A DNA stretch of 64,000 bases from NCBI GenBank assembly GCA_036365145.1, contig JAEOAD010000015.1:11649501-11713500 (forward strand), read 5' to 3'. The first letter of the stretch is position 1. Every line of letters starts with the position of its first letter. The position numbers were made by a program, and so were the translations under genes. The notes beneath the pieces are model-generated. The model saw nothing but the letters and a program-made list of their open reading frames with translations. It searched no databases and was not told the origin of the DNA. Source of the DNA: Orientallactaga sibirica. Lineage: Eukaryota > Chordata > Mammalia > Rodentia > Dipodidae. Positions 21,801-33,478 of the stretch are shown piece after piece.

Positions 21801-24800
21801 AAATGATGTAATTTAAGAAAAAATGAGAGAAAGAAACAGTGGTAGAGAAGTAGTACACAGTAATGGGAAGAAGAGAAATGATTTGGTTTTTTAGTGTTTA
21901 GTATAAAAATAATACACTATCACTTGTGAACCTCTTGGAGCCTTAGCTTTCCCAATTACTGTACAAATACAGTAATAAAGCAAGCTCTCACAACCAGATT
22001 GGGCTTTGAATAACTCCAGTGACATAATGCATGTAGCAAAGATTTAAAAGTTCCAAAGTGCTTCACCATATTAGTTAATATTATTATAGAGTTGAAACAA
22101 AGCTCCCTATCTTGAGGAAAGGGGATTTGGCACTACACATAATTGTTGTATAATTTCAGATAAGCAGACCCACTTAGACCAGAGTAGGCACTTTGGAATT
22201 TTGAGAAATGGATGATCTAATTTCATTTTTGTTTTTGTAAAATTGTTAGACAAATTGTTTGGTTTTTTTTTTTCCTTCTAACATCTGTTTTTCCTGGTTA
22301 AATCAAAGCTAGACATACCAAGAGAACATAGAAAATATTTTGGGATCTATTTGCAGACACGAGTCACTTGGATCTTTTCATGCATTTTATGAGTTCTTAT
22401 CTCAGCTCAGCCCAGACAATTGAGTCTTTCAATATTTCTCATGTACAAGATGACATAGTCATCAGGTGACCTTATTTCTATTTAATTTACTTGAAAAATT
22501 GTTGAGACGGCACTAGTCAAACTTCTTTTCAGTTGAAGGATGGTCAAAGTTGTTCAGTAGTTTGTAGCGATGGCATGATGGAACAAAAGAAGAAAATCCT
22601 TAGCAATAAGTTGGTTCATCACATGGAGTGCCAGGCAAGACATCATAGATCTCCCTGTTCTAGGATCTGCACCCTTTCAAGAGTTGCCTCTGATTCACAT
22701 GTGTACTTGGGTCCCTTACCTCCTGGACAACCACGATCATCCTGAGGCTTAGATGTCACTGAACTGGCCGATGGTGATGTCATGTGACCCAAGGTTCTCC
22801 TTTCCTCTTCTCAAGCCAAGCCTATTACTGTCCTTACAGTAAGGTGCAAGTAGCCAATCAATTAGTCTGTCTCACTCTGCCTTCATATTCACTCACTTGA
22901 ACCTTTTTGAAATGCATGGAAAAGACAAAATATTAATAACTACCTAGTCAGAGTGCCACATGGACTCAATGAAGCAGAATGGGAAATTAGTGCACCAACC
23001 TACCAAGAGAAGTTTCAGCTTACAAATTATCTAGTTGGCATTGCTTGAACACTAGACACTGTATGAGTGGATAAACAGACAGCTATTCACTGTGTTTTCT
23101 CACACATTGAGACTTTAAAAGTTAGCTTTCATTCATATGTTCAAATAATTTTTAAAATGCTGATTACAGATTGGAAAACATCAGGGTCTTGGGAATATAT
23201 AGTCTGGAAGCAAGGATAGACTTGAATTGAAAAGATACATATTCAAACATAAAACTGTTACTGTCATAAATTCTAGGAAGAAGCATAGTGGCTCTAATTC
23301 AGTGTGTGGATAGGAAGGCTTTCCTGAAGAAATGAAGTCTAAGCTTGGAGCTGGAGAGTGAAGCTGAGTCAGTTGAGGAGAGAATTCCAAGCAAACACAG
23401 CGACTGAAGCAGAGACCATTACAAAAGGAAGAAAGGCACTGTGAGCAACTGAAAGGGACTACTTGGTATGAAGTTACAAGAAATGGGGTGATGCTTCCTG
23501 AGGCTGGAAAGGTTGTCAGAGTCTGTTCCTTTAAAGGTTCGGTCAGGATGCAAATTCGGATCTTTATCCAATGATCTTTATCCAATGGGGAAACATAAAA
23601 CATTAGAAAAGCTTGATATGAAGGGTAATTTGTAGTGATAAGGGTGAATCAATGAGGTTGTGTGATGGGATTTTAGTTCTGTAGTCAAGGTGGAACAAGG
23701 TGGTAGCTAAGAAATTGTGCAGATAGCATCAAAATAAAGAGGAGTGGACAGGATGGGGGACTACATGAGGTTTGTCCAAACTTGACCCTGGATGAGACAT
23801 TTATGTGATGTTGTGTATCCAAAATGACTCCTAGATTTTGGCTTGTGCCATTGGAAAGGACCAGGACAGAGCAGAATCATAGGTCTGTCTTGCACCTGTT
23901 GGTACTGACATGCCCTTGTGCCATCTATCCATAGACAGGAAGTTAGCAGTAAAATACCAGGAGCTAAAACTCAGAGGAAAGATCAGAGTTGGACTGATTA
24001 TGTGACAGTTATTGCTACACAGATGGTGACTGAAGCCACAGATACAAATGAAAGTGATAAAGAGAAGGGAAGAGTCCTGTTGACAGTTTTGCTCTGCTTC
24101 TACCACAAGGCTGTGCATTCCCAGACACACACTGATGGCTACCTTCCTGGGACACCAAGAGTGTTTACTTTACGTTCCAGCCGGCCTTTCTACAGACTAA
24201 ATGGGAGTGTGCACTCATATGTATATGTGACAGTGGGTATGTGACTGACTTCATGTGTAAGATTTGTCACATACATCAAAATACCATGGACTGATGTTTA
24301 AATTTCATTTTCCAACACTCTTTCTTGCCAAGGTTGTCAAAATGGAGGAAGCAAAGTAGCTTTTCCTGGGGTACAACTTGTTTCTTTAATGCTTTTTAAA
24401 AAGCTGATACCTGTTTTCCTTCCTAGGTTTCTTACTATTTGTAACTTTAAAAGTAGTCTGATTTTATTTCTAATTTCCTCATAATTTCACCACCCACAAA
24501 CAACTGGATGGCTGTACGTTTTTTTCTAGCAAGGTTTACTAGGAGTTGAACACCTACAGTATTTTCTCATCTGCCTTGGCATATGACTCTCATTCCCAAA
24601 AGGAGCATGTGGTGCTGGTACTCCATGCCCACAGATGCCCAAACATCCTGTTCCACAGAGAGGGCACAATCAGAGGTTTAAGATTTTTAAAGTGGAATTA
24701 TATAGCTTGGTTTTCATTAATGTTTACTTCCTTCATTTAGTTTGTATTGATAACAGGAACACACTTTGAAATACATCCCACATCATGTTTCTAAAATGGC

Positions 24801-25157
24801 TTTCCTAACTTCTCTACATGTCTTAAGGATAATGTAGAATTTTTAAGAGGGATGATGTACATTAGGAAGGTTTTGTAGTGTGATTGATAGACTTATCTAA
24901 GGTGACAGTCTAGGTCAAATATTTCCCCCAGTTATTTTTTAAAACTTTTTTTGTAGATGAGGAAAATATATAATTTGCTTTGAATTTACTTGTCAACCAG
25001 TATTAGGCAAGTGGCTACTATTTGTTGGGCTCATGTCCTGAGAGACTAAGATGAGACAAAGACATGGCTCATGGCTGGACAGCTGTGTTTGTACCCAATT
25101 TCATGTCCTGAAGGGACATGTGGAGGAGGGAGGCCACAGGTAGAAATTAGGGATTAT
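21801..25157. other. 3.3 kb without a recognised gene
   Basis: No exon was recognised. Minus-strand 23181-23603 is open for 140 codons, the longest frame in the window, but the sequence resembles an ancient interspersed repeat (AAGGCTTTCCTGAAGAAATG; GAGTGGACAGGATGGGGGAC) rather than a gene. A 17-bp direct repeat (GATCTTTATCCAATG) stands near 23560-23589. Confidence 0.4.
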
Positions 25158-25390
25158 TGTGCTGGAGAGATGGCTCAGCAGTTAAAGGTGCTTGCTTGAG
25201 ATCCCTGGTGGCTCAGGTTCAATTCCCCAGTACCCATGTAAAGTCAAATGCACAGGGTGGCACATTCAACTGGAATTCATTTGCAGTGGCAAGAGGTTTT
25301 GGCATGCCCATACACTTATTCTTACTTGTGTTCTCTCTTCATCTTTCTTTCTCTCTTTTAACTAAGTAAATACATAAAATATTTTTTAAA
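25158..25390 (+). repeat. tRNA-derived SINE (Dip-like), plus strand
   Basis: It starts GTGCTGGAGAGATGGCTCAG, then shows the B-box GGTTCAATTCCCCAGTACCC, ATTTGCAGTGGCAAGAGG, a CT-rich tract and an AAGTAAATACATAAAATATT tail. Confidence 0.9.
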
Positions 25391-26535
25391 AGAACCCAGA
25401 AATTATCTTACAATATATGACTTGGGCTGAGATGTTATAATCGGGTGAAACTTGGCATTCTCCAGAAGGGCGGAACGTACCAAGAACTTCACATACCCAA
25501 TATAGAAAAGGATCTGCTTCAGAACAGTGGCATTCCTGTAGATAATGGGTTTCAATAGTCTAGAATGTTATACAGGGAAGCACATTGTATAAAAAACTGC
25601 ACAAGATCAGGACATATCAAAAAGTGAAAAAAAATTCAAGTGACTTTTTATGTAAATGTATAAAATAAGTATATGCATATATGCATGTATATATCTATAT
25701 ATATATTGCATTACATATATGTGTATACATGTAAGACATAAATGGTGCCAGTTGGGTTGAACTACACCCCATAATCTCCTCAGTTCTTCCATGAATGTTC
25801 TATGGTTCCTTATGGAATTTCAAAGGCTTGAACAACTCCTTTACCTTAATATGTAATATCTAGGATTTATGATTCTTTTTGATTTGAGAATTCCATGATG
25901 ATTTCTGTGCAGAAAATATTCTTGTTTGAAATTATTAGCTGTGTTTCTTTCCTTTGTACATCAATTACTAAGTAGATGGCATTTCACCAATTAGGTTCAG
26001 AAAATTTTAGTCCTGAGTTTAGTTTATACCTGTCTAAACACAGATTTTGACCAGCTAGGATGCATAAATGATTCCTGCCCACAACAGATGATCATTTGAG
26101 ATCTACTAGTAAGTGTTTTAGATGGAAACTACTTGAAATGAGATTGTATGACAATGAGGAAGTACAGAATTACTAACCAGATCCAATGACTTTGATCACC
26201 TTGTATTTAGCATGTTATGGAATTATGTGCTTTTTTCAGCTCTGTCTGGTTTAGAAGATCTTTTGAAGCTCACGTGCAGGCAGTTAATCCTAACTGAACT
26301 CATTGATTTATTACAAGGAGAAAAATGCTGTTGTGAATCCTAATAACTTAAACTTGAAGTTTAAGTCAAGTGATTTTGTCCATAAGTCACCAATAAAATT
26401 AAAGAGATGTCAAACAGAGAACAGATGCCTTGCTGGGGTTGTTGCTCCACAGGTGCAGACACTCAAGTTTATTAATCAGCACATGAAAGACATGACAGAT
26501 TTGATTTGAAAATGAGATGCAATTTTTGATAAGCC

Positions 26536-26540
<5 letters not shown>
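25391..26540. other. AT-rich unique sequence with TATA/TATG-rich low complexity at 25665-25735
   Basis: The block of ATATATGCATATATG-like sequence is self-complementary and would fold. No gene was recognised. Confidence 0.4.

Positions 26541-26578
<38 letters not shown>
26541..26578. repeat. (AT)n microsatellite, about 18 units, with AT-rich continuation to 26637
   Basis: A pure TA run followed by ATATATTATTATATAATATA-like imperfect palindromic sequence. Confidence 0.95.
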
Positions 26579-26583
<5 letters not shown>

Positions 26584-26999
26584 TATTATATAATATATAT
26601 TTATACACTATATATAGTTTATGCTATAATATATATATTCTCTTAAGTTAGCAAACTGCATTTAATTTACAAAGGAAAGAGATATAAGTGAGCTTGTTCA
26701 CAGACACTTTCACTATAGTGTCAGGAAATTAAAGATTTTCTGGTTGTATACCACTTGGAGACTGTGTAGAGAAATATGGTGGCTATGTTCATCTTGGAAT
26801 ATTGAAGTACTGTATTAAAAGCAGCATGCTACATGCAACATAGTCTCATAAGTAGTTTTAGAGCATAGAGATGTATTCAAATGTTACTTATGAAAATAAT
26901 ATAAGAAGTAAATATTGGTAGAAAGGAAGGAAAAGAAAATAAAATCAACAATCAAATGCTTAGCTTTCATAATCTATAAAACAGTGGAGTAAGAGAGAT

Positions 27000-27655
27000 A
27001 ATGGACTGAAAGCCCTCTCTATGGGAGGGAATACGTGCCTGGTACTGAAAAAAATGAATCAAAAGTCTATGGCAGGGGAGGCCATGAGCCTTAGGGGTAT
27101 AAAGCCTGCTCTTGCCTAGCTAAATGTATATGTTATTCCCACCAAACTGCCCTGAAAGCACTACACTTAATGTTCATATTCATATATTAATGCTACTCTC
27201 ACTTCTGGTTATAGAAGCTTCTCTTTTCAGATGGAGATGACCACTGCGATGACCCAAAAGGCAACATAGTGCTGAGAAGAAGGTACAGAGGAGTGCCCAG
27301 CACTGAAACATCTCTGTCACACTCTCCAAGGCTCAGGGTCCATTGTGGAAGAAAGGGAGGAAAGAATGTAAGAGCCAAAGGAAGGATATGACTCCTTACA
27401 ATGCAACTGTCCAGACAGAAATTGGCCTCAATATCCATGACCTTGCAGTGCCTAGCAATACCTTTGCAAGACCCTCATAATAGAAGAAAAAGATGATGAC
27501 ATCAAATTAAAAGAGAAACTAATGGAGAGAGGGAGGGGATATGACCGAGAATCGAGTTCTGAAGGGGAATGGGGGGAGGGGAGGGAAATATCATGGGTTT
27601 TTGTCTGTAAGTATAGAAGTTGTCAATATAAAATAAAATAAAATAAAAGATAAAG
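27000..27655 (+). mobile_element. L1 3' end fragment, plus strand, with A-rich tail
   Basis: The text is the terminal part of a rodent L1 3' UTR: GAAAGCCCTCTCTATGGGAG, CACTGAAACATCTCTGTCAC, AGGCTCAGGGTCCATTGTGG, TCCATGACCTTGCAGTGCC, a G-rich polypurine block GGGGAATGGGGGGAGGGGAG (27568-27587), TAGAAGTTGTCAATA and an (AAAAT)n tail at 27630-27655. The 5' end is truncated. It is the part of the 3' UTR that the large L1 at 54545-59235 lacks. Confidence 0.75.
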
Positions 27656-27858
27656 TAAAATGTTTGAGTGATGATGAGACTTCACGGAAGCAAAATTACC
27701 TTAGTTGGCATAACTCTCCTGAGAGATAAGATGAATGCTACAAACAGATCACAGATAGCCTGGTATGACATTTGAGCAACTTATGTTTCATCTCAGAGGC
27801 AATAGAGCTAGTGGAAGTTTTAAGTAAAAAGAAGAAAATGAACAAATTGATACAATAC

Positions 27859-28237
27859 TGTGTTAGTTAGCTTTCAGCTACTACAACATGATATCTGAAA
27901 TAAGCAACTTACAAAGAGAAAAGATTTATTTTGGCTTATACTTTTGGAGGTTTACATCCATGGTCAGCTGGCCACATTGTTTTTGGCCCTGTAGTGAAGA
28001 GTGTATTGTGGCAGTAGCACAGAGGAAACTGTTCCCCTGGTGGCAGCCAAAGAGCAACGAGAGGCTGGGGTCTCAACAGACTCCTAAAGGGCACAGTGTG
28101 AGGACCTATCTTTCTCCCACTAGACCCATTCTTAAAAGCTCCACTGTTCTCCCACTGATGTCATGGGCTGGGGACCAAGTCTTCAATACATGGATCTTTG
28201 GGGCATATTCCAGATCCAAACTATAGTATTCCACACA
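27859..28237 (-). mobile_element. MaLR-type solo LTR, minus strand
   Basis: The plus strand begins TGTGTTAGTTAGCTTTCAGC, then GAAAAGATTTATTTTGGCTT (complement of the AATAAA region), CCATGGTCAGCTGGCC and ends CCAAACTATAGTATTCCACA, the complement of a TGTG...start. I could not find a convincing 5-bp duplication. Confidence 0.7.
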
Positions 28238-28745
28238 TGATGTAACCATATCAAATATGTGGTAAATAATAATAATGATGATGAAGAAAAACAGAGACAA
28301 AAATTGAAGGGGATAAAATTGAGGAAATGAGTTGAACTACATGAAATAATCTCTGTAAGAGAAAATTCTTGACAGAATTGAGGTGGTAACTTTGATGATG
28401 GATGCTTGGAAAAGATGCAGGTGCACCGAGCCTAAAGGCTGGGCAATGTGATGTTTTAAATACTTGGAGGTGAGAAAAGCCTCTGAATTGCCGCATACTC
28501 TTCCATGGACGACTTGGTGAACAGTAAAGGGACCATAAGAGAAGAGATAGGAAGAAAGGATTTGGTTTCATTTAATATATGTTGACTTAGAAGCACTTTA
28601 GAGCCAGATGAGAGAGTGTTATAAAATAGAGAAATAAAATTAGACACTAAGGCAGTGGAAGCTACATGCTCCTGTATCAGACTCTTGGGGACTATGTAAA
28701 AGGAAAGAACAAAACACAAAGCATTCTGAAGAGTGAAAAATGAGT
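28238..28745. other. Unique sequence
   Basis: Minus-strand open frames of up to 106 codons exist but overlap each other and match nothing I know. Confidence 0.4.
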
Positions 28746-29095
28746 GAACAACAGAAGTAGGGCCAGGAAGATTTCTTAGTGATAAAAATGCTTGCTACAC
28801 AGAAGGAAGACTTGAATTCTGATCCCCAGAACCTGTGTAAAACCAGACACAAGCCTAAGCATCTGTAGTCTCAGACCTTCGGTGGTGAAATGAGAATCAG
28901 AGACAGAATTCCTGTAACTCATGGACCAGCTAGCCTAGCATATGTAGTGACAAACAGCAAGAGGCCCTGCTTCAAATAAGGTTGGGGGGAGAGGGACGGA
29001 CACCTGAGGCTGTCTTCTGTCCTCCTTGTGCACACTGTGATACATGTGTGTCCACATTCACATGAAACACAAACACATTATATACACACAAAAGT
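28746..29095 (+). repeat. B4-like composite SINE, plus strand
   Basis: GGCCAGGAAGATTTCTTAGT (head), ATTCTGATCCCCAGAACCTG (B-box), CATCTGTAGTCTCAGACCTT (B1-like), GACCAGCTAGCCTAGCATAT, GAGGCCCTGCTTCAAATAAG and the CA-rich tail are in order. It is the best direct-strand view of this family here. Confidence 0.8.
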
Positions 29096-29349
29096 TTTTA
29101 TTCAAAAAATAGAGGAATCTATTTGGGATATATTAGAAGACTGAGAACAAGAGAAGAAGAAATTTGTAAAATACAAAGAAAACTTAGAGGCAGCATGCTA
29201 GATGTCAAGGAAATGAACACTTGGTAATGTGGAGGGATGGCCATCTTCTCCTCTGAGTATCTCTCATTAGCAGGTCTCACTTTTGACCTCCCCTGCTAAT
29301 ATCACCCCTGTTCTACATTGTCATTGCCACCTCCCAAGACCCAATTCCA

Positions 29350-29720
29350 TTGTCCCTCTAGTATAATCATCTCTTCACTATGACATTTTTGTTCTGCTTC
29401 AATCCTACATTATAGCCAGAGTATTCCACATAAGATATAAATAATGTCATGTCACTTGTCAGTTTATAAATTTTCAATCACTTCCTCTTGGGAGGAGGAG
29501 GAATCATACTATATCATGGTCTGCTGCCCCCTGCTGGTTTTTCCACCTAGCTCGTATCTTAACTCTTTTGGCCTCCACTTTTCTCCATTCTGTTCCTAAG
29601 TTACAAGTTTTTTTTTTCCAAAACAAGTTAGTGTGGCTTATCTATTTTTATTTTTCTGATTGTACTCAAATATCATACTCCATCCATCACCGTGTCCCTT
29701 CATGTCATGTATCATATAGC
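29350..29720 (+). repeat. L2 LINE 3' fossil, plus strand
   Basis: The order TATAGCCAGAGTATTCCACA, ATAATGTCATGTCACTTGTC, TTTTCAATCACTTCCTC, TATCATGGTCTGCTGCCCCC, TTGGCCTCCACTTTTCTCC follows the L2 3' region. An insertion-like GGAGGAGGAGG lies near 29491. Confidence 0.6.
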
Positions 29721-30084
29721 CTAGCACTACATAAACTGGGTTCCTTTCTCAGTCAGAATCTTCTTTGAAAATTGATGGCAATAGCTACAACTAGCCCAAG
29801 GAGAAGGACAGGCATTTTACATGGAAATGCTAGAGGAGTGAATATGTGAGACCAGTGGCACAAGCATGGTAGTTCAGGGCATGCTGGAAAAGGCTTTTCA
29901 TGGGGTGACATCCTGAGGAGAGATCTGCCATGTCTGACCACCATGAGCTTCAGAAAGTAACGCTTCTGTCTTTTAATTCACATGAGTTTCTCTCAATGGA
30001 AAATTCTAGCATGAAAGCATCTAATGAAGGTGATGTTTGGAAACCAAGTTATGAGTCCTGACACAGACTGGTGGTGTTGGTGCC

Positions 30085-30150
30085 AAGCCAATAATAACCA
30101 AGCACACTAATGTTATTATCCCCATTTTCCAGAAAAGAAATGAAGGAGGG
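30085..30150 (-). repeat. MIR fragment, minus strand
   Basis: GTTATTATCCCCATTTTCCA and GAAAAGAAATGAAGGAGGG match the complement of the MIR core, short and diverged. Confidence 0.5.
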
Positions 30151-30199
30151 AAAAAAATCTCCCAAAATATTCCTAAGGTAAGCACTCAACAGAATTTAT

Positions 30200-30201
<2 letters not shown>

Positions 30202-30239
<38 letters not shown>
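30202..30239. repeat. Uninterrupted poly(A), 38 bp
   Basis: A pure A run. No SINE or LINE body lies directly upstream, so the usual source of such a tail is missing. Confidence 0.95.
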
Positions 30240-30240
<1 letters not shown>

Positions 30241-30629
30241 CAAATGCAGGACTAAAAAGTTAGTAGTAATTAGAAATGGTGAGGTTATTTACTATGTAGC
30301 CTCACCAGTATCAGTAGAGAAATTGAGAAAAGTCAGATTTGAATGGTCTGAAGAGTGAGTGACATGAGAATCTAGGGACAGTGCAGCCTATGCTTTCAAG
30401 TAATATAAATATTGATGTTTTGTGGTATATTTTCTTATTGGACTTCATATTTAGTGAGCACTATGACAACCATCTCAGACATATTTTCTTGCTACATCGT
30501 TGACTATTCCTCTACTCAGTCTCTAGTACTTTGAGAATATCTTATCACAGTCAACCTGGGGCAGGTTTTAGCTCCTCACAGAAGTCAACCAATGTCTCTA
30601 AAAGAAAAATGCTTTAATTTTTTTTCCTT

Positions 30630-30711
30630 TTTTTCTTTCTTTTTAAACTTTTCATTGAGCCATAACACATACAAAGTATAGTTTACTATCATAAATGTCC
30701 ACTTGGTGTAT

Positions 30712-30750
<39 letters not shown>

Positions 30751-31190
30751 AAAACAAGATGCAGAACATTTCAGATATTTTAGCTCAACAGGAGACTTCC
30801 TATTACTCCTCCAATAAATATTTCTACTTTGTCTGACTTATTTTGTGAAACCTTGTATTTTTATTTTCTCATGTTCCTTACATTTCTGTCACATTCAATA
30901 ATATGAATATACTGCAACTTATTTTTTCATGATGTTGGTTGTGGGACATTGCTTACCTTCAATTTGGGGTTATGACAAATAAATTCTCCATGGAAATTCT
31001 AGCACATGATTTTAGATATTAATATATATTTCTCTTGCATGCAAGTAAATGTAATTTCTGGGTCATTGTGAGTGGGTGAATGTTTAGTCTTAGCAGATAC
31101 TTACAAAAAGTTTTATAAGGTGATTGCATTAATTTACAGTCCCCCTGACAATGAGAGTTCCCGATACTCAAATTATTACAAACTTGAAAT
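30630..31190 (-). repeat. L1M-type LINE fossil, minus strand, with internal (CA)n
   Basis: Complement blocks of old L1 sequence: TTTCATTGAGCCATAACACA, CAATAATATGAATATACTGC, CAATTTGGGGTTATGACAAA, AATTTCTGGGTCATTGTGAG and CATTAATTTACAGTCCCCCT. A (CA)n run at 30714-30747 sits inside it. Confidence 0.65.
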
Positions 31191-31394
31191 TGGTAAGATT
31201 TTTGTGTTTCAAAGAGTTCATCAATACTTTAGGAAGATAGCTAAAGTACAAAGTGCTATGCATAATGAATGGAATAAGAATTAAGAAACCAGAAGTATTC
31301 TCAGGCTTTGCCCTTGTCCAGAACTCCAATGACTATCCTGCAATTGCTGGCCCAATTTCCCTCTTCCTGCCATCTTTTTATGTTTAATGGATAC

Positions 31395-31640
31395 ATATTT
31401 CACATTCAATGAAGTGCATAGATTTCAAATGATCAGCTAGAAGATTTTTGGCAGGCACATCTGTCCAACCACCACTCAAAACAAGTTACAGTACACATTC
31501 TTCACCATCTAAGCTTCCCTCATACCCTTTCCAACCAGTCCCCTGCCTTAATCCCTGCTAACGGGGGAAATCACTTTTTGATTTCTATAACCAGCCACTT
31601 GTACTTCTCCAAACCTCAACAAATGTCCCATGGGGAAAAG
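31395..31640 (-). repeat. L1M-type LINE fossil, minus strand, second fragment
   Basis: CACATTCAATGAAGTGCATA, GGCACATCTGTCCAACCACC and CATACCCTTTCCAACCAGTC repeat the order of the first part of an old L1 3' end. It is a separate piece from 30630-31190. Confidence 0.5.
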
Positions 31641-33063
31641 TAGTAGTAAGCTTGGGGCTTGACTCAATTCCATCCTTGAACATAGCATGGCTTATGAAAA
31701 CTATGTTTCTTTTTCCCTTAATAAAACACCTATACACTGTCTGGCACCCACCACTGACAACCACCAGGGTAGAAGACAGGCAGCATTTACCAACTTAAAG
31801 GAAAGAATGTTTACTTTTCTGGAAATTTTGAATGATTTTGATGTTGTATTTCTATATTTATGTGATAACACTAAATATATAACTTACTTTAAAAAAATTC
31901 ACTAAAAGTTACAGTAGAATTGTTGGGCTATTGTATCCTACCTTGGGTTTGGTACTTGAAAGGGATAGCCTATTTTCTTTTCAAGAACTATATTAAAAGG
32001 ACTTACCAGCAAGCACTTATTAGATACCTGTTTTATTCTTGATTATGTTGTGAGAGTTAGAAAGGAATCTAAGTGATGATTCTTTAGCCAAGGTAGCTGA
32101 CATCTATTTGAGAAGGAAAGCCATATCCAAAGAAAACTATTATCATGATAATAGGGTCAAACATAATGGGAAAGTATTTTTCTTTAGTTCAGTCATTTTG
32201 CTTACTGGAACTTAGTTTCCTCAGTTGCAAATGGATAGGGTGGATTTCGACTAATGGTTATCAAACATTTACATGAAACACTTTGAGCCAGATGATGGGG
32301 CTGGCCAGCTGAGTAGCTGCCCAGGATATCCATCTAGATGAGGTGTTAAAACAGCAATGGAAATATAATAAGATGGAGAAAAGCAAATCTATCAGAGGCC
32401 CTCTCAGGAAGAATACCATATGTGATCTCAGAGTAAGCCATTTGGGAAACTGGGTGAGATTCCCAAGGAGCATGCTTAAGGAACACCAGATGGAGGATAA
32501 ACCCTTGGAAGGAGTGGGATTCTGGTTTACCACAGAGCTTTTGTTCTGCTCAATAGCAAGCTTGGGTCCCATCCAAGACGCCTGGGACAATCGAAGGGAA
32601 GCTGTAGTTTCATGAGAGCCACTGTTTATTTCTGCTCCTTTCAAGACTAATACAAGCATTTCTACATACATGATGAACATATGTAAAATGGATAGTCTAA
32701 GCAGGGCATGTGGGCATTAGCTTTGCATGCTTCACCTATCTCCTTTACGAAGAAAATTTTATACAGGATTCCAGTGCAAAAACATCTAAATAAAACAAAA
32801 CAAAAACCAATCAGTTACAATAAACATGAGGATACGAGGCTCTTTCCCATAAGCCTCCTGAGACTATATTTGTCATTTTGTCACATCCCCAGTGAAATAC
32901 TGTTTGAAAAACTGCTGATCTATATAACATACACATTTAATCACTAATATTCTGTGGTTCTATGGTAAGATATAAACATGTGGAGAATTAAATTGAGTTG
33001 CCTCATTTCTTACACAGAATGGCTTGTTTATTATTTTTGCTTTTTTAAGTTCTTTTCTTTTCT
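31641..33063. other. Unique sequence, no gene seen
   Basis: A 139-codon minus-strand frame (32261-32680) overlaps a 90-codon plus-strand frame (32343-32615). Neither resembles a known protein, and the overlap argues for chance. Confidence 0.4.
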
Positions 33064-33186
33064 TTTTTTTGAGAGAGAGACAGAAAAAATGCTATGAAGC
33101 CCATGCTGGCCTCAAACTCATGGCAATCCTCCTTCCTCAGACTCTTAAGAGGTGAGATTCCAAGCATGTGCATCTACATCTGGCTT
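33064..33186 (-). repeat. Old B1-like SINE, minus strand
   Basis: GAAGCCCATGCTGGCCTCAA, ACTCATGGCAATCCTCCTTC and GAGATTCCAAGCATGTGCAT are the complement of a B1 body in order. Confidence 0.75.
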
Positions 33187-33334
33187 TTAAATATGTTATG
33201 TATTAATGTTGATGTTAGCATCTGATTAAGGTATTTTGAGAAAAACAAAACATTCATGTAGTATTCTCTCATCTTTTTATGTCTCTTTGCTCAACTTATA
33301 CTCCAGTTTTCTTAAATGTCTTTTAGGCCTTGTA

Positions 33335-33478
33335 CTAAATGCTTTGTATTTCCATCAGTTCTTTCTTGTTCTTTCACTGTCTTTAAAAAGTAATTGTTTC
33401 ACAACTCTAAATGCTTTGTATTTCCATGAATTCTTTCTTGTTCTTTCACTGTCTTTAAAAAGTAATTGTTTCACAAGT
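33335..33478. repeat. Tandem duplication, two 72-bp units
   Basis: Unit 1 (33335-33406) and unit 2 (33407-33478) share nearly all bases, including TTCTTTCTTGTTCTTTCACT and AAAAAGTAATTGTTTCACAA. They differ mainly at CAG/GAA near the middle and at the last bases. The period of 72 keeps the plus-strand open frame 33236-33598 intact, so its product would carry a 24-residue repeat. Confidence 0.95.

Noticed and set aside
23181..23603. 140-codon minus-strand open frame, the longest in the window
   Set aside because: It overlaps sequence that reads as an ancient interspersed repeat, shows no known domain, and lacks convincing splice or start context.
32261..32680. 139-codon minus-strand frame opposed by a 90-codon plus-strand frame
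   Set aside because: Both frames use the same DNA and neither resembles a protein.
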